Shown: positions 52,993 to 61,529 of the stretch, in pieces
How the letters are laid out: each line of letters begins with the position of its first letter
How positions within the stretch are numbered: position 1 is the stretch's first letter
Assembly: GCF_001570585.1 (NCBI RefSeq)
Contig: NZ_BBXF01000009.1
Coordinates: 186,001 to 250,000, forward strand
Source of the DNA: Herbidospora daliensis
GTDB taxonomy: Bacteria > Actinomycetota > Actinomycetes > Streptosporangiales > Streptosporangiaceae
DNA length: 64,000 bases
Reading direction: 5' to 3'
Notes under the pieces: model-generated
What the model saw: the letters and a program-made list of their open reading frames with translations, nothing else
What the model was told of the DNA's origin: nothing
Database searches by the model: none
Translations under genes and position numbers: made by a program

Positions 52993-54468
52993 ATGACTGC
53001 GACAGAGGAGAGCACCCGCACGTACGAAGTACGGACCTACGGGTGCCAGATGAACGTCCACGACTCCGAGCGCCTCTCCGGCCTGCTCGAAGACGCCGGC
53101 TACGTGCGCGCGCCCGAGGGCGCGGCCCCCGACGTGATGGTGTTCAACACCTGCGCCGTGCGCGAGAACGCCGACAACCGCCTCTACGGCAACCTCGGTC
53201 ACCTGCGGCAGGCCGCCCGCGACGGCATGCAGATCGCCGTCGGCGGCTGCCTCGCCCAGAAGGACCAGGGCGAGATCGTGCGCCGCGCCCCGTGGGTCGA
53301 CGTGGTCTTCGGCACCCACAACATCGGCTCCCTGCCGGTCCTCCTCGAACGCGCCCGCATCGAGCAGGAGTCGCAGGTCGAGCTGGAGGAGTCGCTGACG
53401 GTCTTCCCGTCGACCCTCCCGACCAAGCGCGAGTCGGCCTACGCCGCCTGGGTCGCCATCTCGGTGGGCTGCAACAACACCTGCACCTTCTGCATCGTGC
53501 CCGCCCTGCGCGGCAAGGAGAAGGACCGCCGTCCCGGCGACATCCTCGGCGAGATCCAGGCCCTGGTCGACCAGGGCGTCATGGAGGTCACCCTCCTCGG
53601 GCAGAACGTCAACACCTACGGCGTCGAGTTCGGCGACCGGCTCGCCTTCGGCAAGCTGCTGCGCGCCTGCGGCGACATCGACGGCCTGGAGCGGGTGCGC
53701 TTCACCTCGCCCCACCCCGCCGCCTTCACCGACGACGTGATCGCCGCCATGGCCGAGACCCCCAACGTGATGCACCAGCTGCACATGCCGCTCCAGTCGG
53801 GCTCCGACCGGATCCTCAAGGCGATGCGCCGCTCCTACCGGGCCGAGAAGTACCTCGGGATCATCTCCCGGGTGCGCGCCGCGATGCCCGACGCCGCCAT
53901 CTCGACCGACATCATCGTCGGCTTCCCCGGCGAGACCGAAGACGACTTCCAGGCCACCCTCGACGTCGTGCGCGAGTCGCGGTTCGCCAACGCCTTCACC
54001 TTCCAGTACTCGATCCGCCCCGGCACCCCCGCCGCGACCATGCCCGACCAGGTGCCCAAAGAGGTCGTCCGCGAGCGGTACGACCGGCTCATCGAGGTCC
54101 AGGAGGAGATCGCCTGGGCCGAGAACAAGACCCAGACCGGGCGGGTCGTCGAGGTGCTCATCGCCGAGGGCGAGGGCCGCAAGGACGACGCGACCCGGCG
54201 CCTGTCGGGCCGCGCGCCCGACAACCGGCTGGTCCACGTGGCCTGGGCCGACGCCCGGCCCGGCGACGTCGTGACCGCCGAGGTGACCTACGCGGCCCCC
54301 CACCACCTGGTGGCCGACACGGTCGTCGGGGTGCGGCGCACCCGCTCGGGCGACGCGTGGGAGGCCCGGCAGGGGCGGCCCGCCGCCGCCAAGGGGGTCG
54401 ATCTCGGCATGCCGACGATCGGGCGGCCGGCGCCGCTGCCGGTCGTCTCGGGATGTGAGGTCTCCTAG
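52993..54468 (+). CDS. miaB: tRNA-2-methylthio-N6-dimethylallyladenosine synthase MiaB
   Basis: 491 residues. UPF0004 domain with three Cys ([23 protein letters not shown]) for the auxiliary cluster; radical-SAM CxxxCxxC is CNNTCTFC; C-terminal TRAM domain ([17 protein letters not shown]). It methylthiolates i6A37 of tRNAs made by MiaA, encoded about 4.5 kb downstream. Start taken at ATG 52993 because the sequence before it is not conserved-looking; the ribosome-binding site is weak. Confidence 0.96.
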   Translation: MTATEESTRTYEVRTYGCQMNVHDSERLSGLLEDAGYVRAPEGAAPDVMVFNTCAVRENADNRLYGNLGHLRQAARDGMQIAVGGCLAQKDQGEIVRRAPWVDVVFGTHNIGSLPVLLERARIEQESQVELEESLTVFPSTLPTKRESAYAAWVAISVGCNNTCTFCIVPALRGKEKDRRPGDILGEIQALVDQGVMEVTLLGQNVNTYGVEFGDRLAFGKLLRACGDIDGLERVRFTSPHPAAFTDDVIAAMAETPNVMHQLHMPLQSGSDRILKAMRRSYRAEKYLGIISRVRAAMPDAAISTDIIVGFPGETEDDFQATLDVVRESRFANAFTFQYSIRPGTPAATMPDQVPKEVVRERYDRLIEVQEEIAWAENKTQTGRVVEVLIAEGEGRKDDATRRLSGRAPDNRLVHVAWADARPGDVVTAEVTYAAPHHLVADTVVGVRRTRSGDAWEARQGRPAAAKGVDLGMPTIGRPAPLPVVSGCEVS

Positions 54469-54481
54469 CCGTCGGGCGGCG

Positions 54482-54503
54482 CGCCGGGAGCGGCCGCTCG
54501 GCG
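54482..54503 (+). terminator. GC-rich hairpin after miaB
   Basis: CGCCG...CGGCG flanking the perfect palindrome GAGCGGCCGCTC, 13 bases after the miaB stop. There is no T-run, so it may only protect the mRNA end or work with Rho. Confidence 0.4.
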
Positions 54504-54668
54504 CCGGATGCGGCGCTCGCCGGGGGCTGACGGTCGGGGCCAGGGTGGGCGGAGCCGTAACGGAAAGTCGGCCTTTGTCGCCTTCGGTGACACGATCCGA
54601 GATGTCGTGATTCTTTCGTGATTCGCGTGCGGCGAATTCGTTACTGGGAATAGTGTGGCACCCGTTCG

Positions 54669-54681
54669 CTGTGTGACACAG
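54669..54681. promoter_or_regulatory. Palindrome in the CAP-lipoprotein promoter
   Basis: CTGTGTGACACAG is symmetric apart from its centre base and lies 11 bases before the ATG at 54693, overlapping the likely transcription start; TAGTGT (about 54653) could be the -10. Possible operator; no regulator is known. Confidence 0.3.
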
Positions 54682-54692
54682 GAAGGTCCCGG

Positions 54693-55337
54693 ATGCCCTC
54701 GTTCCGGCAGCGTGGCTGGCTTTTTCTGGTGCCCGCGCTCCTGACCGCCTGCGGGAGCGGGCAGACCGGGGCGTTCGACATGGCCAGCGAGCCTCCCGTG
54801 CCGGTCGACTCCTACACGGTGCCGAGCCCGGAGGCCACGCCCCGCCCGCCGAAGCAGAAGCCGACGGTCCGGGTGAAGACCAACAGACCCGCCCGCAAGA
54901 CGACCAAGGAGCGCGCCGGGGCCGCCCCGGTCGCCGCCACCGCGCCGTCGAACCCGGCGAAGACCGCCGAAGACGAGGTGGTCCGGCTGACCAACGTCGC
55001 CCGCCGGGCCGAGGGTTGCGAGCCGCTGCGCATCGACGAACGGCTGCGCCGCGCGGCCCGGCTCCATTCGGCCGACATGGCCGCCCGCGACTACTTCAGC
55101 CACGACTCCCTCGACGGCCGCTCGCCGTGGGACCGCATCGAGGCGGCCGGCTACGACTACCCGGCGGCAGAGAACATCGCCCGAGGTCAGACCACTCCGA
55201 GGCAGGTCGTGCAGGCGTGGCTCGACAGCCCCGGCCACCGGGCCAACATCGTCAACTGCGACCTGGAGGCCATCGGCGTCGGCCTGAAGCTGGGGGTCGA
55301 CGGGCCATGGTGGACGCAGGACTTCGGTTACCGCTGA
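54693..55337 (+). CDS. CAP (SCP-like) domain lipoprotein
   Basis: 214 residues. Lipobox LLTAC (Cys about 20), a Pro/Lys-rich linker (residues 35-85, including KQKPTVRVKTNRPARK) and a CAP domain: VVRLTNVARRAEGCEPL, LHSADMAARDYFSHDSLDG, AENIARGQTTPRQVVQAWLDSPGHRANI and WWTQDFGYR. CAP signature His and Glu (FSHDS, YPAAEN) and the second His (PGHRANI) are kept. Bacterial CAP proteins are cell-surface or secreted, with mostly unknown ligands. GGAAGG lies 8 bases before the ATG. Confidence 0.88.
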   Translation: MPSFRQRGWLFLVPALLTACGSGQTGAFDMASEPPVPVDSYTVPSPEATPRPPKQKPTVRVKTNRPARKTTKERAGAAPVAATAPSNPAKTAEDEVVRLTNVARRAEGCEPLRIDERLRRAARLHSADMAARDYFSHDSLDGRSPWDRIEAAGYDYPAAENIARGQTTPRQVVQAWLDSPGHRANIVNCDLEAIGVGLKLGVDGPWWTQDFGYR

Positions 55338-55429
55338 TTTGTGCCTATATCGGCATTTATGAGCCTAGATTTCGGCTTTGTGGCTAGGCTGCTGGGCACC
55401 CTCAACCCAAGCAGCCTGGAGTCACCCTC

Positions 55430-55915
55430 ATGAACCGCTCCGCGCGAAAGGCGCCACGCGGCAACACCAAGACCATCGCGATCGTCGCCGGCGCGCTGGT
55501 CGCGGTCGTCGGCGGCGCCGGCATCGGCCTCGCCCTCAACGGCGACCCGACCTCTCCGGCCCCCGCCCCCGCGGCGACCTCGGCCGCACCTCCGGCGGCC
55601 GACTACGCCGACGACGCCGCCGACGTGAACACCCCCGAGGCGGAGTCGCCCCCCGACGACCTGGCGGCCGAAGACGGCGACGCGCCCGCGACCCAGGAGG
55701 ACGTCCAGGACGACCCGCCCGTCGCCTCCGGCGACACCCCGGCCCAGGAGGAACAGGGCAGCGGCGGGAACAGCGGCCAGGACAGGCCCGCGGCCAAACC
55801 CACCAAGAAGCCCGCGACGAAGCCCACCCAGGCACCCCAGGACGACCCCGACGCCATCGACCGCGACGGCGACGCGGGCGCGGTCGAACCGGGCGGACCG
55901 ATCGGCGGCTACTAA
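55430..55915 (+). CDS. Single-pass membrane protein with acidic, proline-rich exterior
   Basis: 161 residues: a basic cytoplasmic start (MNRSARKAPRGNTK), one membrane helix (IAIVAGALVAVVGGAGIGLAL), then about 120 residues rich in Ala, Pro, Asp and Glu with a Lys-Pro stretch (AAKPTKKPATKPTQ) before an acidic Gly end. No fold is recognisable; it is probably a cell-wall spacer or surface protein. It has no Cys. It follows the CAP lipoprotein gene by 92 bases. Confidence 0.7.
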   Translation: MNRSARKAPRGNTKTIAIVAGALVAVVGGAGIGLALNGDPTSPAPAPAATSAAPPAADYADDAADVNTPEAESPPDDLAAEDGDAPATQEDVQDDPPVASGDTPAQEEQGSGGNSGQDRPAAKPTKKPATKPTQAPQDDPDAIDRDGDAGAVEPGGPIGGY

Positions 55916-55921
55916 GCCGAA

Positions 55922-56040
55922 GCACCGAGCCATGGCGAGCCGGTAGAACCGGGCCGTGGAGAGCCGGTCGGCGGGTGTTCAGCTGGAGAACCGGGCCCGT
56001 GGCCAGTCGGCGAACCGGGCCATGGCGAGCCGGTAGACCG
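55922..56040. repeat. Imperfect tandem repeat (about 25-30 bp units)
   Basis: Roughly four diverged copies of a unit resembling GAACCGGGCC-ATGG-CGAGCCGGT. GCCATGGCGAGCCGGTAGA occurs at 55929 and again near 56019; GAACCGGGCC occurs three times. The 309-base gap between 55916 and 56224 holds this array and no convincing gene. Confidence 0.65.
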
Positions 56041-56224
56041 ATATTGGGCCGGAGCGGCGGGCCTGACTGGCTCGTCGGTGGGTATCAGGCGGAGACGGCA
56101 GACCGGAGCGGCCAGGCGGGAACGGGCCGATTTCGATTCGCCGGGTCGGCCTTGGCTCCTCTGGAGCCGGGCGGGCTCGCTCGCGGGGGACGTTGGACTG
56201 ATCAGCGGTGGATACGCTGAGGCG

Positions 56225-56899
56225 GTGCTCGTCGCCGCTGCCGTGTGCCCGAATCCACCGCTGATCGTTCCCTCCCTCGCCGGGGAGGCCGCGGGGGAGC
56301 TCGACGACCTCAGGGCCGCCTGCGCGCAGGCCGTCGCCGTGCTCCTGTCCGCCGCGCCCGACCTCGTCGCGGTCGTCGGCGGAGACGACGCCGCGTGCGT
56401 CTACCCGCCTGCCGCCGCCGGGACGTTGCGGCCCTGGGGTGGTGACGTGACCGTCGGGAGCGGGACGCCGGTGCTGCCGCTGTCGCTCACGATCGGGCGG
56501 TGGTTGCTGGCCGCCTCCGAGGTGCCGCTCCACCTCGAAACGCTCCGGTACGACACCCCGCCCGCCGACTGCAAGGCCATCGGCGACCGGGTGGGCGGGC
56601 TGGCCGGGCGGGTGGCGTTGCTGGTCATGGGCGACGGCTCGGCCCGGCTGACCGAGAAGTCGCCCGGTTACCTGCACCCCGGCGCGGCGGCCTACGCCGA
56701 ACGTATGGAGGCGGCCCTGCTCGACGGCCGCGCCGCCGCGCTCGACCCCGCCGAGGCGGCCGAGATGTGGGCGGCCGGGCGGGCGGCCTTCCAGACCCTG
56801 CCTGGCTGGCCCCTGGCCTCGCTCTACTCGGGCGCGCCCTACGGCGTGGCCTACTACGTCACGGCCGCGAGCCGCGTTTCGGCACCGGCACCCGCATGA
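56225..56899 (+). CDS. Class III extradiol dioxygenase-like (LigB/MEMO-fold) protein
   Basis: 224 residues from GTG 56225: [63 protein letters not shown]. Proteins of this family sit between miaB and miaA in many actinomycetes and are annotated as dioxygenase-like; the iron ligands of LigB are not clearly complete, so it may not be an oxygenase. A -10-like TACGCT ends 7 bases before the GTG, suggesting leaderless mRNA. It overlaps convergent rnz by 41 bases. Confidence 0.72.
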   Translation: MLVAAAVCPNPPLIVPSLAGEAAGELDDLRAACAQAVAVLLSAAPDLVAVVGGDDAACVYPPAAAGTLRPWGGDVTVGSGTPVLPLSLTIGRWLLAASEVPLHLETLRYDTPPADCKAIGDRVGGLAGRVALLVMGDGSARLTEKSPGYLHPGAAAYAERMEAALLDGRAAALDPAEAAEMWAAGRAAFQTLPGWPLASLYSGAPYGVAYYVTAASRVSAPAPA

Positions 56900-57776
56900 G
56901 GTCGCGGGCGACCACGATGTCGCCCGAATAGGCCTTCGCGGCCTCCTCGGCGAAGCGGCGCTCGTCGTCGTGGCCGTAGCGTTCGGAGAAGTGGGTCAGC
57001 ACCAGCTTCCGCACGCCCGCGTCGGCGGCGACCTGCCCGGCCTGGGCGGCGGTGAGGTGGCCGTAGTCGTGGGCCAGCGTCGACTCGGGCGTCAGGAACG
57101 TCGACTCGACGACCAGCAGGTCGACGCCGTCGGCCAGTTCGTGCACGTTGTCGCACAACCGGGTGTCCATGACGAACGCCATGCTCTGGCCCCTGCGAGG
57201 TTCGCTGACCTGCTCCAGGGTGACCTCGCCGAGGCGGCCCTCCCGCTGGAGTTCGCCCACCTGGGCGCCGCTGACGCCGTACCGGGCGAGTTCGGCGGGG
57301 ATCATCCGGCGGCCCGACGGCTCGTCGAGCCGGTAGCCGTAGGCGTCGACCGGGTGCGACAGCGGGCGCGCGGTCAGCGTGAGCCCGCCGGAGGGCAGCG
57401 TCACGACCTCGCCCTCGACCGGGCACGGCGTGACGACCGAGGTGTCGGCGAAGGCGGTGGCGTGCCGGAGCCGCTGCCAGTAGTCCTCGCCACTGGCCGG
57501 GTAGACGGCCCGCACCTCGTGGGGCACCCCGTCGCGGGCGATGCGCTGGATCACGCCGGGCAGGCCCAGGCAGTGGTCGCCGTGGAAGTGGGTGACGCAG
57601 ATCGTGGTGACGTCGTGGGCGCTGACCCCGGCCAGCCGCATCTGCCGCTGGGTGCCCTCGCCGGGGTCGAAGAGGAAGCCCTGGTCGTCCCAGCGCAGGA
57701 AGTAGCCGTTGTGGTTGCGCGACCGCGTCGGCACCGCACTCGACGTGCCGAGGACGATCAGCTCACGGTTGGACAT
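56859..57776 (-). CDS. rnz: Ribonuclease Z (tRNA 3' endonuclease)
   Basis: A 305-residue metallo-beta-lactamase fold protein. [17 protein letters not shown] at the start, zinc motif [13 protein letters not shown] (HxHxDH), AFVMDTR with the bridging Asp, LVVEST and the C-terminal LTHFSERYG. It removes tRNA 3' trailers. The ATG at 57774-57776 has GAGGCG directly before it. Convergent overlap with the preceding gene. Confidence 0.92.
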   Translation of the reverse strand: MSNRELIVLGTSSAVPTRSRNHNGYFLRWDDQGFLFDPGEGTQRQMRLAGVSAHDVTTICVTHFHGDHCLGLPGVIQRIARDGVPHEVRAVYPASGEDYWQRLRHATAFADTSVVTPCPVEGEVVTLPSGGLTLTARPLSHPVDAYGYRLDEPSGRRMIPAELARYGVSGAQVGELQREGRLGEVTLEQVSEPRRGQSMAFVMDTRLCDNVHELADGVDLLVVESTFLTPESTLAHDYGHLTAAQAGQVAADAGVRKLVLTHFSERYGHDDERRFAEEAAKAYSGDIVVARDLMRVPVPKRGSRP

Positions 57777-57830
57777 CGCCTCATGGTAGGAGGTCCGGTT
57801 CGGTCCGTGGCGGGGGCTATGGTCGGGTGG

Positions 57831-58343
57831 ATGGGGCTGGTTTTCGTGTCGGTGCCGACCGACGTCGGGCATGTCGTGGCGGCCGTGACCGGCGACGGGG
57901 TGGTCGCCACCTCGTTCGAGGGCGATCCGGAGTTCCGCGAGCGGGTCCGGGAGCGGATGCGGCCGTTCCCCGACGACGCGGGCGAGCCCGAGACCGAGGA
58001 GGTCGGGCGTCAGCTCGCGGCCTACTTCGCGGGGGAGCTGACGGAGTTCACCGTGCCGATCGACTGGCGGCTGATGTCCACGACGCAGCGCAGGGTGCTG
58101 GGCCTGCTGTTCGAGACCGTGCCCTACGGCCGGGCCGTCACCTACGGCGATCTGGCGCGCGAGACCGGCATCCCGGCCCGCGCCATCGGGTCGATCATGG
58201 GGAGCAACCCGATCCCGATCATCGTGCCGTGCCACCGCGTGGTGGCGAGCGACGGCCTGGGCGGGTTCTCCGGCGGGACCGGCGTCGAGTCGAAGCGCCG
58301 GCTGCTGACCATGGAGGGCCACCTGCCGCCGACGCTGTTCTGA
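57831..58343 (+). CDS. ogt: Methylated-DNA-[protein]-cysteine S-methyltransferase
   Basis: 170 residues. The acceptor motif IVPCHRVV and helix-turn-helix [17 protein letters not shown] with [14 protein letters not shown] are those of Ogt/AGT. It repairs O6-alkylguanine by transferring the alkyl group to its own Cys. TATGGT ends 7-8 bases before the ATG at 57831, so the mRNA is probably leaderless. Confidence 0.93.
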   Translation: MGLVFVSVPTDVGHVVAAVTGDGVVATSFEGDPEFRERVRERMRPFPDDAGEPETEEVGRQLAAYFAGELTEFTVPIDWRLMSTTQRRVLGLLFETVPYGRAVTYGDLARETGIPARAIGSIMGSNPIPIIVPCHRVVASDGLGGFSGGTGVESKRRLLTMEGHLPPTLF

Positions 58344-58363
58344 CCTGCTTGCGAACCACCCGG

Positions 58364-58400
58364 GCGCCCGCCCCTTCGACTGCGAGAGGCGGGCGGGGCG
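58364..58400. terminator. Hairpin between convergent genes
   Basis: GCCCGCC (58366-58372) pairs with GGCGGGC (58388-58394), flanked by further G/C pairs, loop about 15 bases. It lies between the convergent ogt and small-protein genes and could end both. Confidence 0.5.
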
Positions 58401-58407
58401 GAGGAGG

Positions 58408-58668
58408 CTAGTCCTGCTTGCCGTCGATCTTGTCGGCGGCGTTCCTGGCCGAGCCCGCGGTGCGGTTGATCTGGTCGCGGTACTTGCCCTTGGTCATCTC
58501 GTCGGCCTTGCGCGCGGCGGAGTCGATGCCGTTCTTCACGGAATCCTCCACTCTGTCGCGGAAGCCGTCCTGCTCGGTTCCGGGCATGCGCTGGGGTCGA
58601 GGAGTCGTCGGGGCGGACTGGGTGTGATGTCCGCCGAACATGTCCTTGACCTTGTCGAAGAACGACAT
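58408..58668 (-). CDS. MT0933/Rv0909-like small protein, copy 1
   Basis: 86 residues, highly charged, helical: [32 protein letters not shown] and the closing AADKIDGKQ. This matches the family annotated as MT0933-like putative antitoxin. No toxin gene is adjacent, so the antitoxin label is doubtful; it may be a stress-type (CsbD-like) protein. GGGGGAA precedes the ATG. A longer paralogue of the next gene. Confidence 0.72.
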   Translation of the reverse strand: MSFFDKVKDMFGGHHTQSAPTTPRPQRMPGTEQDGFRDRVEDSVKNGIDSAARKADEMTKGKYRDQINRTAGSARNAADKIDGKQD

Positions 58669-58679
58669 CAGAGTTCCCC

Positions 58680-58871
58680 CTACTGCTTGCCGTCGATCTT
58701 GTCGGCCGCTTCCTTGGCCTTGTCGGCGGCCTTGTCGATCTTGTCGTCGTGGCGGCCGCCGGTCTTGTGGCGGGCGGCCTCGGAGACCTTGTCGACGCCC
58801 TTCTTGGCGGCGTCTTCCACCTTGTCGGAGTGTTCGCCGAGCTTGTCCTTGGCCTTGTCGAACATGGACAT
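58680..58871 (-). CDS. MT0933/Rv0909-like small protein, copy 2
   Basis: 63 residues: [50 protein letters not shown]. It shares start and end sequences with copy 1, which lies 11 bases downstream, so the pair arose by tandem duplication and is co-transcribed. GGGGGA is 7 bases before the ATG (58869-58871). It is divergent from miaA. No adjacent toxin. Confidence 0.72.
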   Translation of the reverse strand: MSMFDKAKDKLGEHSDKVEDAAKKGVDKVSEAARHKTGGRHDDKIDKAADKAKEAADKIDGKQ

Positions 58872-58947
58872 GTCGTATCCCCCGATCGTGACGCCGTCGG
58901 GCGCCACTCGTCCCATTCTTACCCGGGGGCTTGGGACACTGGATGGC

Positions 58948-59853
58948 GTGGGGCAGCTACCAGTCATCGCCGTCGTGGGGCCCACGGCGGCCGGAAAGTC
59001 CGACCTGGCCGTGGAATTGGCGATCCGTCTCGGGGGCGAGGCGGTGAACGCCGACTCCATGCAGCTTTACCGAGGAATGGATATCGGTACGGCCAAGTTG
59101 ACCATCCCCGAACGAAAAGGTGTCACCCACCATTTGTTCGACATCTGGGGCGTCGAACAGACGGCGAGCGTGGCCGAATACCAGCGGCTCGCCCGTCCCC
59201 TGATCGACGGACTGCTGGTCAGAGGGGTCACCCCGGTGATCGTCGGGGGTTCGGGCCTGTACGTCCGGGCGATCCTCGACGACCTGGAGTTCCCCGGCAC
59301 CGACAGCACGATCAGGGCCCGGCTCGAGGCCGAACTCGCCGAGAAGGGCGTCGCGCCCCTCTACGCGCGGCTCCAGGTCGAAGACCCGGTGGCCGCCGCC
59401 GCGATCCTGCCCAGCAACGGGCGCCGGGTGGTGCGCGCCCTGGAGGTCATCGAACTGTCGGGGCGGCCGTTCTCGGCCACCATGCCGTCCTACGAGTCGG
59501 TCTACCAGTCCGTCCAGATCGGGCTGAGCATCCCCCGTCCGGTGCTCGACGAGCGGATCGAGCTCCGGGTTCACCGCATGTGGGCGGCCGGTTTCGTGGA
59601 AGAGACGCGGAAACTGCACGAGGCCGGCCTGGGCCCGACCGCGTCGCGGGCGCTCGGATACGCCCAGGTGATCAAATACCTCGACGGCGACTGGACCGAG
59701 GAGCAGGCCGTCGACGAGACGGTCCGGGCCACGCGGCGCTTCGCGCGCCGTCAGGAGTCGTGGTTCCGCCGCGATCCGCGGGTGGTCTGGTTGCCCCACG
59801 ACGCCCCGGACCTGCCTGCTCAAGCGATTAGAGTTGTCTCATGCGCTTCGTGA
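58948..59853 (+). CDS. miaA: tRNA dimethylallyltransferase MiaA
   Basis: 301 residues. P-loop VVGPTAAGKSDLA, NADSMQLYRGMDIGTAK, VIVGGSGLYVRAI and the C-terminal RRFARRQESWFRRD, all diagnostic of MiaA. It adds dimethylallyl to A37 of tRNAs reading UNN codons, the substrate for MiaB. The GTG at 58948 fits the family start (GQLPVIAVVGPTAAGKS). The end overlaps dapF by 13 bases. Confidence 0.96.
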   Translation: MGQLPVIAVVGPTAAGKSDLAVELAIRLGGEAVNADSMQLYRGMDIGTAKLTIPERKGVTHHLFDIWGVEQTASVAEYQRLARPLIDGLLVRGVTPVIVGGSGLYVRAILDDLEFPGTDSTIRARLEAELAEKGVAPLYARLQVEDPVAAAAILPSNGRRVVRALEVIELSGRPFSATMPSYESVYQSVQIGLSIPRPVLDERIELRVHRMWAAGFVEETRKLHEAGLGPTASRALGYAQVIKYLDGDWTEEQAVDETVRATRRFARRQESWFRRDPRVVWLPHDAPDLPAQAIRVVSCAS

Positions 59854-60647
59854 AGGGTCATGGGACCGAGAACGATTTCGTCCTGCTTCCCGACCCCGAG
59901 GGGCGTCTCGACCTCCCCGCTCCGCTCGTGGCCCAGATCTGCGACCGCCGGGCCGGAATCGGCGGCGACGGCGTCCTCCACGTGGTCCCGACCAAGCTGG
60001 TCCCCGAGGTGGAGTCCCAGGCCCCCGAGGCCGAGTGGTTCATGGACTACCGCAACGCCGACGGCAGCCTGGCCGAGATGTGCGGCAACGGCGTGCGCGT
60101 GTTCGCCCGCTACCTGGTCGAGGCCGGTCTGGCCGAGCCGGGCGAGTTCGGCGTGGCGACCCGGGCCGGGGTCCGGCGGGTCCGCCTGGGCGCTTCCGGC
60201 GACGTGCGGGTCGACATGGGCCGCCCGGTCGTCTCGGGCGAGAGCCGGACCGTCCTGAACGGCCGCGAATACCGGGGCCTGAAGGTCAGCGTCGGCAACC
60301 CCCACCTGGCCTGCGTGATCACCGATCCGGTGACCGAGCTCGACCTGTCGGCCCAGCCGTCCTTCGACCGCCACGACTTCCCCGACGGCGTCAACATCGA
60401 GCTGATCAACCCGATCGGCGACCACTCGGTCTCGATGCGCGTCTACGAACGCGGCTCCGGCGAGACCCGCTCCTGCGGCACCGGCGCGGTGGCCACGGCG
60501 GTGGCGGCGGCCCACGCGGCGGGGGAGAACGAAGGCGTCTGGTCCGTACGCGTGCTCGGCGGCACCCTGACGATCACCCTCGACGGGCGGACCAGCTATC
60601 TGGCGGGCCCGGCCGACCTGGTCGCCGACGGCGACTACCGCGGCTGA
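59841..60647 (+). CDS. dapF: Diaminopimelate epimerase DapF
   Basis: 268 residues. The two catalytic Cys are in EMCGNGVRVFARY and RSCGTGAVATA; GTENDFVLL and GNPHLACVI also match. It converts LL- to meso-diaminopimelate for lysine and peptidoglycan. The ATG lies inside the miaA end, so translation is coupled, the usual actinobacterial arrangement. Confidence 0.97.
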   Translation: MRFVKGHGTENDFVLLPDPEGRLDLPAPLVAQICDRRAGIGGDGVLHVVPTKLVPEVESQAPEAEWFMDYRNADGSLAEMCGNGVRVFARYLVEAGLAEPGEFGVATRAGVRRVRLGASGDVRVDMGRPVVSGESRTVLNGREYRGLKVSVGNPHLACVITDPVTELDLSAQPSFDRHDFPDGVNIELINPIGDHSVSMRVYERGSGETRSCGTGAVATAVAAAHAAGENEGVWSVRVLGGTLTITLDGRTSYLAGPADLVADGDYRG

Positions 60648-60736
60648 GGGGCGCAATCCCCACCTGATCACTGGGTTGCCGAATATTGTTCTGTCTCCCA
60701 TCCTGGGTGCGCTGTGCAGACCCAGGAGGCGGACAC

Positions 60737-61471
60737 ATGTACAAGAAGGCGATCGGGGCGCTCGGGGGCCGGTTCATGATCTCCCGCGAGGTCAAGGCCC
60801 TCTGCGACGAGCACGGGCTCGGCCGGTGGGAGATGTACTTCCGGGGCCGCTGCGGCGTCCTCGGCGAGGTCCACCCCGACGTGGTGCTCGCCGCCGCGCC
60901 GTTCTTCGAGCCCGGGTTCGTGCGCGCCACGTGGGAGAACGGGCGGTCGCTGCCGGCCGAGAAGGCCGCGGCGCTGTTCGCCGGCGCGTGCGCCGACTGG
61001 GGCCGCCGCAACCTCGGCTTCGACGGCGCCGGACGGCTCGCCGACCTCCTCACCAAGGCCACCTCGTCGGCGTCTGCGGCCGCCGCGCCGCTGTTCGCGG
61101 GCTGGCGCGCGCTGCCCCTCCCCGACGACGACCCGGGCCGGGCCGCCCACGCCCTCCAGGTGGCGCGGGAACACCGCGGCGGCATGCACGCCGTCGCGGT
61201 CGCCGCCGCGCGGCTCGACCTCCTCATGGCGACCATCGTCGGCAGCGACGAGTCGGGCGCGCCGCTCAGCTACCGGAGCACTGCCGAGGTCGCCAGGTTT
61301 CTGTCGTGGCCGGAGCCCTATCCCGTACCCGCCGACGACGACCTGGCGAAGCGCGCGCACGCCGAGGAACTCACCGACGCGCTGGTCGCGCCCGCATACG
61401 AGGTGCTCACCGACGGCGAGGCGGCCGAGCTCGGCGAACTGCTGCGCGCGGCACAGGCCAACGTGAATTAG
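60737..61471 (+). CDS. SCO6745-like protein of unknown function
   Basis: 244 residues with a perfect AGGAGG 7 bases before the ATG. Mostly helical: YFRGRCGVLGEVHPDVVLAAAPFFEPGFV, GRRNLGFDGAGRLADLL, LQVAREHRGGMHAVAV. These resemble the actinobacterial family named after SCO6745, where R-G-R-x-G-x-L and an HRGxxH pattern recur. Function is unknown; the HRGGMH could be a metal or catalytic site. Confidence 0.7.
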   Translation: MYKKAIGALGGRFMISREVKALCDEHGLGRWEMYFRGRCGVLGEVHPDVVLAAAPFFEPGFVRATWENGRSLPAEKAAALFAGACADWGRRNLGFDGAGRLADLLTKATSSASAAAAPLFAGWRALPLPDDDPGRAAHALQVAREHRGGMHAVAVAAARLDLLMATIVGSDESGAPLSYRSTAEVARFLSWPEPYPVPADDDLAKRAHAEELTDALVAPAYEVLTDGEAAELGELLRAAQANVN

Positions 61472-61529
61472 TGCGCAGAGCCGTGCGGACGTTTGGGGCA
61501 GCCCTGCTGACCTGGCAGACTGGCTGCCC

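Noticed and set aside
50402-52996. 864-codon plus-strand frame opposite the two-component genes
   Set aside because: A shadow of the kinase and regulator frames.
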